Below, piece by piece: positions 54,986 to 64,000 of a stretch of 64,000 nucleotides of DNA (position 1 is the first letter of the stretch; every line of letters starts with the position of its first letter). The notes beneath the pieces were generated by a model that was given only the letters and a program-made list of their open reading frames with translations, had not been told where the DNA came from and did no database searches. This DNA is from Sutcliffiella tianshenii (GTDB lineage: Bacteria > Bacillota > Bacilli > Bacillales > Bacillaceae_I), in the NCBI RefSeq assembly GCF_016908565.1, contig NZ_JAFBED010000004.1:186001-250000 (forward strand), in the 5' to 3' direction. A program made the position numbers and the translations under genes.

Positions 54986-56257
54986 TTACTGCCCCTTTCG
55001 CATCATGTTGTTCGGATAGATCGGCTTTTCGACTTTGAATTTCACAATTTGTAATGGATGGCGTGCAGCATCAAGCTCCCTGCCGTCCTCGTCCCAAATC
55101 TTCTCTATCTTTTGTTTGAAGTTTTCTATTTCAGGTCCAAAGAATTCAACTTCTTCCCCTGACTTGAAAAAGTTTCGTTGCTGCAGGGTGACCATCTGGG
55201 TTTCCGCATCATAATCAAGCACCAATCCCACGAAATCAAACGTAGTCTTTTTGCTATGATTTCCAAACATCTGCTCCTTATACCCTGGCACACCTTCGAA
55301 AAAGGCTGTAGCCGTTTCACGGTTGGCACATTTATCGAGCTCTTTTAGCCACTGGGGATCTATCACGAAGTTCTCAGGATCTGCACAATATGCATCGATG
55401 ACTTTACGGTATACACTTACCACCGTTGCCACGTAATGGATTGATTTCATGCGGCCCTCGATTTTCAGGCTGTCAATGCCAAGCTCGATCATCTTAGGAA
55501 TCGATTCTATCAGCTTCAAGTCTTTTGGACTCATGGCAAACGGTGCATCTTTTTCAGCAAAAAGAGCCTGCTCCTTGCCATCATTCAGCTCATACAGGTC
55601 ATAGTCCCAACGACAGGACTGACAGCAGCCACCACGGTTGGAGTCACGCGCTGTCATATGGTTACTTAGCGTACAGCGGCCTGAATAGGCGATGCACATC
55701 GCACCATGAATGAAAGACTCGATCTCGATGTCCACCTTTTCCTTCATTTCACGGATTTCCTCCGCACTTGTTTCACGTGCAAGCACCACTCGCTCAAGCC
55801 CCTCTTCCTTCCAGAACTGGACAGCCTTCCAGTTTGACAAGGACTGCTGGGTGCTCAAGTGGACTTCAAGCTTCGGTGCCACACGACGGCATGTTTCAAT
55901 GATCAATGGATCTGCAACGATGATTCCATGGACACCGGCATTCTCAAGGCCGATCAGATACTCATCAAGTCCATCGATATTTTCGTTATGCGCGAAAATA
56001 TTGGTTGTTACATAGATTCTGGCACCATACTTTTCGGCAAAACGGACACCTTCAGCCATCTCTTCGTGGGAAAAGTTCCCCGCATTGGAACGAAGGCCGT
56101 ATTCCTGGCCCCCGATAAATACTGCATCGGCACCATAGTGCACGGCAATTTTAAGCTTCTCCAAATTGCCGGCCGGAGCAAGAAGCTCAGGTTTTTTCAC
56201 GATCACACGTTTACCGTCTACGATTTTTGATATCTTATCATTCACATAAGTTGTCAT
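54986..56257 (-). CDS. trhP2: TrhP2 (YrrO), U32-family tRNA uridine hydroxylation protein
   Basis: Member of the peptidase U32 family, which is now linked to hydroxylation of tRNA wobble uridine, prephenate-dependent in the homologues studied, and not to proteolysis. The 423-residue protein has the U32 signature [20 protein letters not shown] and [11 protein letters not shown], whose cysteines probably hold an iron-sulfur cluster, and a C-terminal barrel domain. It follows trhP1 by 20 nt and precedes udk. With trhP1 and trmR it completes the ho5U-to-mo5U34 pathway described for B. subtilis yrrMNO. Confidence 0.88.
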   Translation of the reverse strand: MTTYVNDKISKIVDGKRVIVKKPELLAPAGNLEKLKIAVHYGADAVFIGGQEYGLRSNAGNFSHEEMAEGVRFAEKYGARIYVTTNIFAHNENIDGLDEYLIGLENAGVHGIIVADPLIIETCRRVAPKLEVHLSTQQSLSNWKAVQFWKEEGLERVVLARETSAEEIREMKEKVDIEIESFIHGAMCIAYSGRCTLSNHMTARDSNRGGCCQSCRWDYDLYELNDGKEQALFAEKDAPFAMSPKDLKLIESIPKMIELGIDSLKIEGRMKSIHYVATVVSVYRKVIDAYCADPENFVIDPQWLKELDKCANRETATAFFEGVPGYKEQMFGNHSKKTTFDFVGLVLDYDAETQMVTLQQRNFFKSGEEVEFFGPEIENFKQKIEKIWDEDGRELDAARHPLQIVKFKVEKPIYPNNMMRKGQ

Positions 56258-56277
56258 CCTGTTACCTCCTTTTCTTA

Positions 56278-57207
56278 TTAATAAACCGTTTCTTTAAAGA
56301 AAAAGCCTGTATCTAGTGGACGGTGTTCCTGCTGTTGCTCCTCAAGCTCTGCAAGCAGGTCCTCTTTTACATTTTCATATTCTTCACGGTCTTCCACACA
56401 TAGGTCGATAGCTTTGCGGTAGCGCTTTGTCGCCTCCACGATATACTCAGCTGTCTGCAGGACCCCATCAATCTTGAAGCTGTCCACTTCAGCATCGATC
56501 ATTTCTTCAAGCTCATCGATGATGCACATGTCATTCGGGCTCATGATGTGTGTGCCATTTTCGTCTTCAAAAATGGGATATTTATTGTTTCGTTCATTAT
56601 CATGCAAAATCATTGTCTTGTCTTGCGCCTTTTCGACTTCCATGGATTTCCCCTGGTATTCGAAATAGTGGCCGATCAGCGAACGCTTCGATTGGAACAT
56701 ACAGGTCATCCCGTGCACCTGCACTTCGATTTCAACCTCGGCATTCTCTTTCATTTCCACAATGGAATCCATGTTGATTTCGCGGGCCAACACCGCTCGT
56801 TTTGCACCTTTTCGGCCCCAGTAGTTGCAGGTATAGTAGTTTGTTGCCGTTGTTTCGGTGTTCCAGTGCAGCTTCAAGGAAGGGGCTGCTTCCCTTGCCG
56901 CCATCAGTACGGCTGGGTCACCAAAAATGACAGCATCCGCATTCGCCTGCTCAAGGAAGGATAGGTAGTCTGACAGTTCGTCCACCTTTTCATTATGAAA
57001 AAGGGCGTTCATCGCCACATACACCTTTCTGTTCTGTGCATGTGCAAGTTCGATGGCTTCTGCGACCTGGGTACGATTGAATTCTCCTGCAAGTCGCAGG
57101 CCATAGCGCTGCTCACCTATTACGAATGCATCCGCTCCTGCTTCGATCAGGTCACGCATGTTCGCCATGTCCTTCGGTGTTACTAACAGTTCAGGTTTTT
57201 TCATCAT
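56278..57207 (-). CDS. trhP1: TrhP1 (YrrN), U32-family tRNA uridine hydroxylation protein
   Basis: Second U32-family protein, 309 residues, homologous to the N-terminal part of TrhP2 and paired with it. It has EAGADAFVIGEQRYGLRL and the shortened signature EVQVHGMTCMFQSKRSLIGH, which retains one Cys and lacks the CCxSC block, so it cannot hold the same cluster as TrhP2. ATG 57207 overlaps the trmR stop as ATGA, with GAGGTG 5 nt upstream, indicating coupling. The two proteins probably act together in wobble uridine hydroxylation. Confidence 0.86.
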   Translation of the reverse strand: MMKKPELLVTPKDMANMRDLIEAGADAFVIGEQRYGLRLAGEFNRTQVAEAIELAHAQNRKVYVAMNALFHNEKVDELSDYLSFLEQANADAVIFGDPAVLMAAREAAPSLKLHWNTETTATNYYTCNYWGRKGAKRAVLAREINMDSIVEMKENAEVEIEVQVHGMTCMFQSKRSLIGHYFEYQGKSMEVEKAQDKTMILHDNERNNKYPIFEDENGTHIMSPNDMCIIDELEEMIDAEVDSFKIDGVLQTAEYIVEATKRYRKAIDLCVEDREEYENVKEDLLAELEEQQQEHRPLDTGFFFKETVY

Positions 57208-57863
57208 CTTTCACCTCTTCTTTTACTTATGGCAATCCCGTCTCCAACAGGAAGAATCGATGTCACATAATCAGGATGGTTCATGAGCCAGTGGTTGAAA
57301 TGGTCGATTTTCTTCACAAGATTCCGAATGCGCTTCGGCTCGATCGTTTCATGCATTTCTGCAACCAGTCCCTTGAACAGGACATTGTCTGTTATGATAA
57401 CCCCATTTTCCGCTAGAAGAGGCTCATACATCGTAAAGAATTTTTCGTATTGTCCTTTTGCAGCATCTATAAAAATGAAGTCATACGGGCCCTCTTTTTC
57501 AATCTCTCCAAAAACCTCCAGGGCGTCCCCGAAAACTAGCTGAATCTGTTCTGTACAGCCAGCTTCTTTTATATGCTCCACTGCCTGCTTGAATCTGACT
57601 TCATCCCGTTCGATGGTCACAACCTTGGCATCAGGCAGGGCCGTGGCCATACGAATGGAGGAATACCCGATTGCCGCACCTATTTCCAATATCCTTTTTG
57701 GTCCTGAAAGCCTCAGCAGCTGCAGCAATGTTTCCATGCCTACGAGATCCATGATCGGGACATTTTCTTTTACTGCAAGCTTTTCCATCTTAGTGATGAC
57801 TTCATCACGGGGCAAAATCAGAGAATCCAGATAGGAGATGATTTTATCATGATTAATTCCCAA
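57204..57863 (-). CDS. trmR: TrmR (YrrM), tRNA 5-hydroxyuridine methyltransferase (TTG start)
   Basis: O-methyltransferase that converts 5-hydroxyuridine-34 to 5-methoxyuridine in tRNA. The 219-residue protein has ILEIGAAIGYSSIRMA (SAM motif) and FIFIDAAKGQYEKFF and VIITDNVLFKGLV, typical of this cation-dependent branch. Start TTG 57863 has AGGGAGG 7 nt upstream, giving (M)GINHDKIISYLDSL; a 14-codon extension to an ATG is open but lacks a site. It heads the trmR-trhP1-trhP2-udk operon. Confidence 0.88.
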   Translation of the reverse strand: MGINHDKIISYLDSLILPRDEVITKMEKLAVKENVPIMDLVGMETLLQLLRLSGPKRILEIGAAIGYSSIRMATALPDAKVVTIERDEVRFKQAVEHIKEAGCTEQIQLVFGDALEVFGEIEKEGPYDFIFIDAAKGQYEKFFTMYEPLLAENGVIITDNVLFKGLVAEMHETIEPKRIRNLVKKIDHFNHWLMNHPDYVTSILPVGDGIAISKRRGER

Positions 57864-58000
57864 GTGTGGTCCTCCCTTCACTTGATCATATATAGTAAAT
57901 AGCATTTCTTACACAAGAAAATAGAGTTCACCCCAGGATGAGGAACTCTTATGTGTGCAAAGCTTCTTCATTTAAACAACTCGATATATTTTATCATAAA

Positions 58001-58033
58001 AATAATGGGAATGCGAATAAATTTCGCATCCCC
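58001..58033 (-). terminator. Terminator after mltG
   Basis: Minus strand GGGGATGCGAA, loop ATTTA, TTCGCATTCCC followed by ATTATTTTTATG, 9 nt behind the mltG stop. Confidence 0.75.
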
Positions 58034-58041
58034 ACCACTTA

Positions 58042-59166
58042 TCAGTTAGTCGATATATATTTGTTTTTATCAATGTTGTGTTCTTCCAATGTTTCATTGA
58101 ACAATACTTCGCCATCAGGCGTTGCAAGGAAGTAGAAGTATTCGGATTCTGCCGGCTTCAATGCCGCCTCGATGGATGAGACGCCTGCATTGGCGATAGG
58201 TCCCGGCGGAAGCCCTGTGTGCAGGTAAGTGTTGTAAGGTGAATCCACTTCCAAATGTTCGTAAAGGGTGCGTTCCTTATGCTCTCCAAGCGCATAAAGT
58301 ACTGTTGGATCCGTTTGGAGGGCCATGTCGATCTCAAGGCGATTGTAGAATACACTTGCGATATATTGGCGATCCTCCTGGTTGGTTGCTTCCGCTTCAA
58401 TCATACTTGCCATCGTCAGGAGCTGATGAGGCGTATATTCCTTTTGGCGCATAAGATCTTCATTTTCAGCGACCACTTCGACTGTTTTTTGCAGCATGGT
58501 TTCAATGATTTCCTCGACAGTCGGCTCTTCTACGTAAAATGGATAAGTTGCCGGGAATAGGTATCCTTCCAATGGATACTTCACTTCCTCGTTAAGAACG
58601 TCATCTGTCAGGATTGACGGATATTTATCGATCATCTTCTTAACAAACTCAGGATCATTGACAACCTCCAGGAATTCCTCTTCCTTAATATTTGTTCTGC
58701 TTGCCAGGATGGTGGCAATCTGGGTAAGCTGGCGTCCTTCAGGGATGGTCACTTGGAAAACAACCTCCTGCATGATTTTGCCCTGCTTCAGTTGACCGAT
58801 AATTTCATCCAGTGACATGGAAGGGCTGAAAGCATACTCTCCCGCCTGGAATCCTGATTCACTTTTAAATTTTACGTAATAACGAAAAATCTTCGCGTTA
58901 TGGACGACACCGTTTTCCTCGAGGATCTTCCCGATGGTTGTCGGGGAGGAACCGATTGGTATTTCAATTTGCTTTGTTTCTTTATTTTGTTCATCCACTG
59001 GTTTCAAGGCATTTTTTATGTAAAAATATCCGCCGCCAATTACACCGGTTAGGACTAGCATTAGAATGACAAATACAGTAAATACGATGCGGCGAACAAT
59101 TTTCGCCTCATGGTGCTTTTCTTTTAACTTCTCTTCGATATAGTCTTTACTCTTTTTCTCAGACAA
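58042..59166 (-). CDS. mltG: MltG, endolytic murein transglycosylase (TTG start)
   Basis: Membrane-bound lytic transglycosylase that cuts nascent glycan strands. The 374-residue protein has a short cytoplasmic head, one membrane helix (about residues 26-49), a LysM-like segment and the YceG domain with the catalytic Glu in LTMASMIEAEATNQEDRQYI and VFYNRLEI, then PYNTYLHTGLPPGPIAN. Start TTG 59166 has AGGGGG 7 nt upstream; the open frame continues 20 codons to an ATG without a site. It corresponds to yrrL in B. subtilis. Confidence 0.9.
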   Translation of the reverse strand: MSEKKSKDYIEEKLKEKHHEAKIVRRIVFTVFVILMLVLTGVIGGGYFYIKNALKPVDEQNKETKQIEIPIGSSPTTIGKILEENGVVHNAKIFRYYVKFKSESGFQAGEYAFSPSMSLDEIIGQLKQGKIMQEVVFQVTIPEGRQLTQIATILASRTNIKEEEFLEVVNDPEFVKKMIDKYPSILTDDVLNEEVKYPLEGYLFPATYPFYVEEPTVEEIIETMLQKTVEVVAENEDLMRQKEYTPHQLLTMASMIEAEATNQEDRQYIASVFYNRLEIDMALQTDPTVLYALGEHKERTLYEHLEVDSPYNTYLHTGLPPGPIANAGVSSIEAALKPAESEYFYFLATPDGEVLFNETLEEHNIDKNKYISTN

Positions 59167-59474
59167 AAAAAGACCCCCTCTCGCACAATTATTAATTATA
59201 CAACAATTTGATATAAATTTTGACAAAAATATTTATTCTTTTGGATTTTCGACAAATTTATTATGCGTTTTTACCTATGACAACTGGTGAAAGATAGTCC
59301 TTAAGAACCATAAAAACTCTATATGATAACCAATACAGACCATTTCAGGCTTTCATTTTCCTTATCGTTTGCTCCATGAATGGCTTTCATTCAAATATGT
59401 CTGTCTGGGCGAGATTCGGTTAACATTTTTATGATAATCGTTACTTTGTGGTAAAATGAAGGTGGAGGGAGATT
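59167..59474. other. Divergent intergenic region mltG / nsrR
   Basis: A 308-nt AT-rich gap with no convincing ORF. A minus strand TATAAT at 59195-59200 is a candidate -10 for mltG, and TAAAAT at about 59451-59456 a candidate -10 for nsrR. TGATAATCGTTA at about 59431-59442 looks like half of an iron- or redox-type operator, but I cannot assign it. The middle of the region shows nothing notable. Confidence 0.4.
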
Positions 59475-59927
59475 ATGAAACTAACCATGTATACAGACTA
59501 CTCATTGCGAGTATTAATATATCTAGCGAGTGTCCCATCTTCTGAGAAACTAGTCCAAATCAAGGATATTGCGGATTCATACGGCATTTCGAAGAACCAT
59601 TTGATGAAAGTGATTTTCCACCTGGGGAAATTGGGCTACATCGAAACAATCAGAGGGCGCAACGGTGGCCTGAAACTTGCCATATCACCTAAAGAGATCA
59701 ACATCGGGAATGTGGTCAGAAATACTGAAGAGGATTTTCATATGGTGGAATGCTTTCAGGACCATCAAACTTGTATACTGTCACCCGCCTGTAAATTGAA
59801 AGGTGCGCTGCACCAAGCTACACAGGCATTTTTGTCAGTACTTGATCAGTACACCCTCGAGGATCTTGCTTCCAATAAGGAACAGCTATCCTCCTTATTA
59901 TTTGAACGTCCAGAGCCATCCACGTAA
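59475..59927 (+). CDS. nsrR: NsrR, nitric-oxide-sensing Rrf2-family regulator
   Basis: Iron-sulfur repressor that senses nitric oxide. The 150-residue Rrf2 protein starts MKLTMYTDYSLRVLIYLAS, has the winged helix SYGISKNHLMKVIFHLGKLG with ETIRGRNGGLKL, and three cluster cysteines at residues 93, 100 and 106 (VECF, TCILSPAC). Their spacing is that of NsrR and excludes CymR, which lacks them and is usually encoded near alaS in Bacillus. AGGGAG precedes the ATG. Its targets are not in this window. Confidence 0.9.
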   Translation: MKLTMYTDYSLRVLIYLASVPSSEKLVQIKDIADSYGISKNHLMKVIFHLGKLGYIETIRGRNGGLKLAISPKEINIGNVVRNTEEDFHMVECFQDHQTCILSPACKLKGALHQATQAFLSVLDQYTLEDLASNKEQLSSLLFERPEPST

Positions 59928-59970
59928 AAAAGAGCAGGATCCGGTAGCTTCCCGGTCCCTGCTCTTTTTT
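59926..59970. terminator. Bidirectional terminator between nsrR and yrzB
   Basis: AAAAAAGAGCAGG, 19-nt loop, CCTGCTCTTTTTT; overlaps the nsrR stop codon and serves both convergent genes. Confidence 0.88.
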
Positions 59971-59984
59971 CTGGAGAGTACAGA

Positions 59985-60269
59985 TTATTCCTCGTCCTCA
60001 GCCATGAATGTATTAAGCATTTCTTCGATCATATCCCACTCTTCATCCGTTTCAACAGGTTGAAGTTCGCCTTCTTCGTTTTCTTCGTTCGGCACGAAGC
60101 TGGAAGCGTGGATTTCGATATCATCTTCATCGTCGTTCTCCGCTCCCACTGGATAGTAAAGAACGTAAGACTTTCCGAATTCCTCTGATTCGAATGTAAA
60201 TAATACCTCACAAAGCTGTTCGTTGCCGTCTTCGTCTACTACTGTAATTTGCTTTTCACCGTGTTCCAT
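59985..60269 (-). CDS. yrzB: YrzB, DUF1292 protein
   Basis: A 94-residue acidic DUF1292 protein starting [20 protein letters not shown] with [20 protein letters not shown], the family core. GTG 60278 is in frame, but AGGTG 6-7 nt before ATG 60269 favours the shorter form. It lies 16 nt after ruvX in the ireB-ruvX-yrzB order conserved in Firmicutes. Function unknown. Confidence 0.93.
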   Translation of the reverse strand: MEHGEKQITVVDEDGNEQLCEVLFTFESEEFGKSYVLYYPVGAENDDEDDIEIHASSFVPNEENEEGELQPVETDEEWDMIEEMLNTFMAEDEE

Positions 60270-60285
60270 TCTATTCACCTCAGGT

Positions 60286-60702
60286 TTATTGTTGGCTATC
60301 CAGGTATCCTTGGAGGATCACCACTGCAGCCATTTTGTCTATTACTTGTTTTCTTTTTTTTCTACTTACGTCAGCAGAAAGAAGGATTCTCTCTGCTGCT
60401 ACAGTAGAAAGCCGTTCGTCCCAGTAGATGACAGGGAGACCGGTTTTTGCAGTCAGCATATCACCATAATGCCGGCTGGCTTCCCCTCGGGGGCCAATGG
60501 TTCCGTTCATGTTCTTCGGAAGGCCGATGACCACTTTATCGGGCTTATATTCAGCAATGATCTGCTTTAACCGTTTAAAGCCGAGGTTCTTTACCGCTTC
60601 ATCAATTTTTATCGTTTCCAATCCTTGAGCAGTCCATCCCATTTCATCACTGATGGCAACTCCTACCGTCTTGGAACCTACGTCTAAGCCTAAAATGCGC
60701 AT
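60286..60702 (-). CDS. ruvX: RuvX (YqgF/YrrK), RNase H-fold nuclease
   Basis: RNase H-fold protein of 138 residues, called putative Holliday junction resolvase; in several bacteria YqgF processes the 5' end of pre-16S rRNA. It has [39 protein letters not shown] and [17 protein letters not shown], which contain the catalytic acids. It follows ireB by 3 nt. Confidence 0.93.
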   Translation of the reverse strand: MRILGLDVGSKTVGVAISDEMGWTAQGLETIKIDEAVKNLGFKRLKQIIAEYKPDKVVIGLPKNMNGTIGPRGEASRHYGDMLTAKTGLPVIYWDERLSTVAAERILLSADVSRKKRKQVIDKMAAVVILQGYLDSQQ

Positions 60703-60705
60703 GTA

Positions 60706-60972
60706 CTACTCCTTGCGATGCTGGTTTAGATAAGACTTCACCAATTCTTCGATCAGCTCGTCCCTCTCAATTTTCCGTATTAATGATCTTGCATCCTTGT
60801 GACGCGGGATGTACGCAGGGTCACCAGAAAGAAGGTAGCCGACAATCTGATTAATCGGGTTATACCCTTTCTCTTCTAATGCATCGTGTACAGTCGTTAA
60901 TACTTCATTTACATTCGCTTCCATTGTTTCTTCCTGGAAGTTGAACTTCATAGTTTTGTCAAAGGAGCTCAT
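60706..60972 (-). CDS. ireB: IreB family regulatory protein (YrzL, DUF965)
   Basis: An 88-residue DUF965 protein, homologue of IreB, a phosphorylated partner of the PASTA kinase IreK in enterococci. It starts [15 protein letters not shown] and has [20 protein letters not shown], the family core. AGAGGTG lies 7 nt before ATG 60972. It comes directly after alaS and before ruvX, a nearly universal order in Firmicutes. Confidence 0.93.
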   Translation of the reverse strand: MSSFDKTMKFNFQEETMEANVNEVLTTVHDALEEKGYNPINQIVGYLLSGDPAYIPRHKDARSLIRKIERDELIEELVKSYLNQHRKE

Positions 60973-61049
60973 GGTATGCACCTCTCTTTTAGACTTCTTT
61001 ATTCTGCTTGTAAATTGTTACCTTTATTGTACACCAATTTTCAACAATG

Positions 61050-63683
61050 TTAAACGGATTTTATACATTCTTCCACAGATTGTAGTGCAGAGTCGACTTG
61101 TTCCGGGTTTTTCCCGCCTGCCTGAGCCATATCCGGACGGCCTCCACCGCCTCCGCCGCAACGGGTTGCCACTTCCTTCACAATTTTTCCGGCATGGTGG
61201 CCCTTTTCGATTAAATCTTTTGTTACACCTGCTGAAATGTTCACTTTTCCATCCTGTACGCTTGCAAGGACAATGATGGCAGAACCTAGCTTGGTTTTTA
61301 AATCATCCACCATCGTACGGAGATTGTTCATATCCGTACCTGCCACTTTACTTACGAGCATGGTCACTCCATTTACTTGTTTAGCTTTATCAGAAAGGCT
61401 GGACGCTTCAATATTTCCGAGCTTCGCTGACAGGGATTGATTTTCTCTTTGAAGCTCCTTCATGTCAGAAAGAAGAACATCGATTCTGCTTCCGACTTCC
61501 TGAGGCTTCGTTTTCAATTTTACAGCAGCGTCCTTTAATAGTTGGACCTGATCATTCAACAGACGGTATGCAGCTTCGCCTGTCACCGCCTCCATGCGTC
61601 GTGTTCCTGCACCGATACCTGATTCAGAAACGATTTTGAAAAGGCCGATGACAGAGGTGTTTTGTACATGGCATCCACCACAAAGCTCAAGGCTGTAATC
61701 GTCCACTTGCACCACTCGGACGATGTCCCCATATTTTTCACCGAATAATGCCATTGCCCCCATTGCTTTTGCTTCTGTAATGGATTTGTTTTCAATGACA
61801 ACATCAAGATTCGCCCATATCTTCTCGTTGACGATCCCCTCGATTTTTTCGATTTCCTCCTGTGTCACCTGTCCGAAGTGGGAGAAGTCAAAGCGCAGTC
61901 GATCTGCAGTCACTTGAGATCCAGCCTGGTTGACATGTGTTCCCAAAACATCCTTAAGAGCCTGATGCAGGATGTGTGTCGCTGTATGATTTTTGATTAT
62001 CTGTGCACGATTGTTTGCATGCACTTCAGCCTTGACTGTCTGCTCCCTGTTCAAAATGCCTTCTTCCACTAGGATGGTGTGAAGATTCTGGCCGTTCGGT
62101 GCCTTTTGAACATCCTTTACAAAAGCTCTTCCGCTTTCACCAGCGATATAACCGTGATCGGCTACCTGACCGCCGCTTTCTGCGTAGAACGGCGTTTCGG
62201 AAAGGATGACCTGCACTTCTTCACCAGCTTCGGCAGAGTCAACAAGCTCCCCATTTTTCACGATGACTGAAATGGTCGATGTTGCGGAAAGCTGCTCGTA
62301 CCCTACAAAAGTACTTTGGGAACGAATTTCCCCCAGGACCCCTGATTGAACCTGCATGGAATCCACATCCTGGCGAGCGGAACGAGCACGTTCACGCTGC
62401 ATTTCCATTTCTTTTTCAAAGCCTGCATGATCTAATGTCATGCCCTGTTCTTCTACATACTCTTCTGTCAGTTCCACCGGGAAACCATACGTATCATAAA
62501 GTCGGAAAGCATCCGCTCCGGAAATGACGTTATTGCCCTCTTCCTTTGCTCTCGCAATAACCGTGGAAAGAATGGCAAGACCATCGTTCAATGTTTCGTG
62601 GAAACGCTCTTCTTCAGTTTTGATCACACGTTGGATGAAGTCCTTCTTTTCTTTTACTTCCGGATAGAAGTCGACCATGATTTCTGCCACAACTGGTACA
62701 AGGTCATGCATGAAAGGACGGTTGATTCCGAGCTGCTTTGCATAGCGTACCGCTCTTCTCAACAAACGGCGCAAGACATAGCCGCGACCCTCATTGGATG
62801 GTAGCGCTCCGTCCCCTACAGCGAATGTAACCGTACGGATATGGTCAGCTATCACTTTGAATGCCACATCTTTTTCTTTCTCGGTCCCGTATTTTTCACC
62901 AGAAACTTGCTCTGTTGCCTGGATGATCGGGATGAACAGGTCTGTATCGAAGTTTGTCGGTACATCCTGGATAACTGAAACCATGCGTTCCAAGCCCATT
63001 CCTGTATCGATGTTCTTCTTCGGCAGTGGCGTGTAAGTGCCATCAGGATTATGGTTGAATTCGGAAAATACAAGATTCCATATCTCCAGATAACGCTCAT
63101 TTTCCCCGCCAGGATAAAGCTCAGGGTCGTTCTCGTCATTTCCATAGGATTCCCCGCGGTCATAGAAGATTTCAGTGTTTGGACCACTAGGACCTTCACC
63201 GATATCCCAGAAGTTCCCCTCAAGTCGGATGATCCTTTCAGCAGGCACCCCGATTACTTCATTCCAATAACGGTATGCTTCCTCGTCTTCAGGATGGATG
63301 GTGACAGAAAGCTTTTCAGCATCAAAGCCGATCCACTCTTTGCTGGTCAGGAATTCCCATGCCCAGTCGATCGCTTCTTTTTTGAAGTATTCACCAATGG
63401 AAAAGTTCCCGAGCATTTCAAAGAATGTGTGATGGCGGGCTGTTTTCCCTACATTTTCAATATCGTTTGTACGGATTGATTTTTGTGCATTGCAGATGCG
63501 GGGATTCTGAGGGATCACCCGTCCGTCAAAATACTTTTTAAGCGTTGCTACCCCACTGTTGATCCATAATAGGGAAGGATCTTCATGTGGAACAAGTGAT
63601 GCACTTGGTTCAACAGAGTGTCCTTTTTCTTTGAAGAAATCCAAAAACATTTGTCTGACTTGCGCAGAAGTTAAGTGTTTCAT
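61050..63683 (-). CDS. alaS: Alanyl-tRNA synthetase
   Basis: Class II aminoacyl-tRNA synthetase, 877 residues. It has the catalytic domain ([17 protein letters not shown]; motif 2 region [20 protein letters not shown]; motif 3 [15 protein letters not shown]), the editing domain zinc motifs [11 protein letters not shown] and [11 protein letters not shown], and a C-terminal DHHA1 domain with the Gly-rich [17 protein letters not shown]. The frame is open 29 codons upstream into the leader, but AAGGAGG before ATG 63683 fixes the start. Expression is controlled by the T-box leader. Confidence 0.98.
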   Translation of the reverse strand: MKHLTSAQVRQMFLDFFKEKGHSVEPSASLVPHEDPSLLWINSGVATLKKYFDGRVIPQNPRICNAQKSIRTNDIENVGKTARHHTFFEMLGNFSIGEYFKKEAIDWAWEFLTSKEWIGFDAEKLSVTIHPEDEEAYRYWNEVIGVPAERIIRLEGNFWDIGEGPSGPNTEIFYDRGESYGNDENDPELYPGGENERYLEIWNLVFSEFNHNPDGTYTPLPKKNIDTGMGLERMVSVIQDVPTNFDTDLFIPIIQATEQVSGEKYGTEKEKDVAFKVIADHIRTVTFAVGDGALPSNEGRGYVLRRLLRRAVRYAKQLGINRPFMHDLVPVVAEIMVDFYPEVKEKKDFIQRVIKTEEERFHETLNDGLAILSTVIARAKEEGNNVISGADAFRLYDTYGFPVELTEEYVEEQGMTLDHAGFEKEMEMQRERARSARQDVDSMQVQSGVLGEIRSQSTFVGYEQLSATSTISVIVKNGELVDSAEAGEEVQVILSETPFYAESGGQVADHGYIAGESGRAFVKDVQKAPNGQNLHTILVEEGILNREQTVKAEVHANNRAQIIKNHTATHILHQALKDVLGTHVNQAGSQVTADRLRFDFSHFGQVTQEEIEKIEGIVNEKIWANLDVVIENKSITEAKAMGAMALFGEKYGDIVRVVQVDDYSLELCGGCHVQNTSVIGLFKIVSESGIGAGTRRMEAVTGEAAYRLLNDQVQLLKDAAVKLKTKPQEVGSRIDVLLSDMKELQRENQSLSAKLGNIEASSLSDKAKQVNGVTMLVSKVAGTDMNNLRTMVDDLKTKLGSAIIVLASVQDGKVNISAGVTKDLIEKGHHAGKIVKEVATRCGGGGGGRPDMAQAGGKNPEQVDSALQSVEECIKSV

Positions 63684-63705
63684 TTCGATACATCCTCCTT
63701 TATCT

Positions 63706-63960
63706 TTTGAAAAAAAACAAAAAACTCCCGTCCCCAAAACAGGGACGAGAGTGTATTCTCGCGGTACCACCCTGATTATGACAGGACTTGCCCATCATCT
63801 CTCAGATGCTTTAACGGTGCAGACCGGCAGGATTTTACCCCGCACTCCGGATTAGCTTTCTGCCACTCTTCTTCCTGGAATCCTTTCAGCCTGAGGAATT
63901 CCTCTCTACTAGGAAGGGCTTTAGCATACTCTATCCTTCTTTGAATTGAAATATGTAGAT
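63706..63960 (-). ncRNA. T-box riboswitch of alaS
   Basis: The minus strand has the T-box core GGTGGTACCGCG at 63760-63771, followed by the terminator CTCTCGTCCC, loop, GGGGACGGGAG, TTTTTT (63718-63751). The mutually exclusive antiterminator uses the T-box. Upstream are Stem I features: GGAAT/ATTCC and CTTCCT/AGGAAG helices around 63860-63905. Uncharged tRNA-Ala should pair with a GCN specifier; GCU and GCA triplets near 63866-63883 are candidates, but I cannot fix the specifier by eye. Confidence 0.9.
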
Positions 63961-63966
63961 GTAAAG

Positions 63967-63996
63967 ATTATATGCAACCTCCTGCCTGTTTGTCAA
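63967..63996 (-). promoter_or_regulatory. Sigma-A promoter of alaS
   Basis: Minus strand TTGACA, 18 nt, TATAAT, both boxes perfect. The transcript would start near 63960 at the beginning of the T-box leader. Confidence 0.88.
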
Positions 63997-64000
63997 TGTT

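Noticed and set aside
59475-59927. The Rrf2 regulator as CymR
   Set aside because: It has three cysteines at 93, 100 and 106 as in NsrR; CymR does not have this set.

Overview
The window is a chromosomal stretch of a low-to-mid GC, endospore-forming Bacillaceae, related to but clearly not Bacillus subtilis. Sporulation genes (spoIIP, gpr, sda, sigK, a YjcZ-like protein, yqxA), the comE locus, the class I heat-shock operon with CIRCE, a T-box alaS leader and a long run of genes in the order of the B. subtilis yqfA-to-alaS region support this. No rRNA, tRNA, prophage, IS element or CRISPR array was seen. Almost everything is on the minus strand.

Layout, left to right. 1-3.3 kb: floA (cut by the edge) and nfeD behind a sigma-W type promoter, then yqeY and rpsU. 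3.3-6 kb: a flavin reductase-like gene, yqeW, two MITE-like repeats and deoC. 6.1-14.3 kb: the hrcA-grpE-dnaK-dnaJ-prmA-rsmE-mtaB operon read right to left, with a structured repeat inserted between hrcA and grpE. 14.3-21 kb: hemW, lepA, yqxA, spoIIP, gpr and divergent rpsT. 21-27.4 kb: holA, yqzM, comEC-comEB-comEA and divergent comER. 27.5-33.5 kb: a candidate spore-coat cupin, then yqeM-rsfS-yqeK-nadD-yhbY-aroE-yqeH-yqeG. 33.5-38.3 kb: sda behind a DnaA-box cluster, psd, pepF, a YjcZ-like gene and an uninterrupted sigK.

38.5-43.7 kb is the accessory part. It holds a PlcR-type regulator gene facing a 40-residue secreted pre-peptide gene whose last seven residues fit the PapR pattern, and a 78-residue unknown downstream of the peptide. 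An OpuF-type osmolyte transporter follows, then a cluster of four very small ORFs under a promoter covered by a dyad, then yrhC.

43.9-64 kb: a small lipoprotein, an M32 carboxypeptidase, the sulfur operon yrrT-mtnN-mccA-mccB, a frameshifted yrzA, a NERD-domain gene, yrrS, pbpI, greA, udk, the tRNA wobble-uridine genes trhP2-trhP1-trmR, mltG, nsrR, yrzB, ruvX, ireB and alaS with its T-box leader.

The observations I rank highest are: (1) the PlcR/PapR-like peptide signalling locus at 38.5-40.0 kb; (2) two unrelated-looking intergenic arrays, each with six cores at exactly 21-bp spacing, upstream of lepA and of the NERD gene; (3) the micro-ORF cluster at 42.7-43.3 kb; (4) yrzA split by a one-base change in an A8 run. 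Many genes use TTG or GTG starts, so several starts given here differ from the longest open frame.
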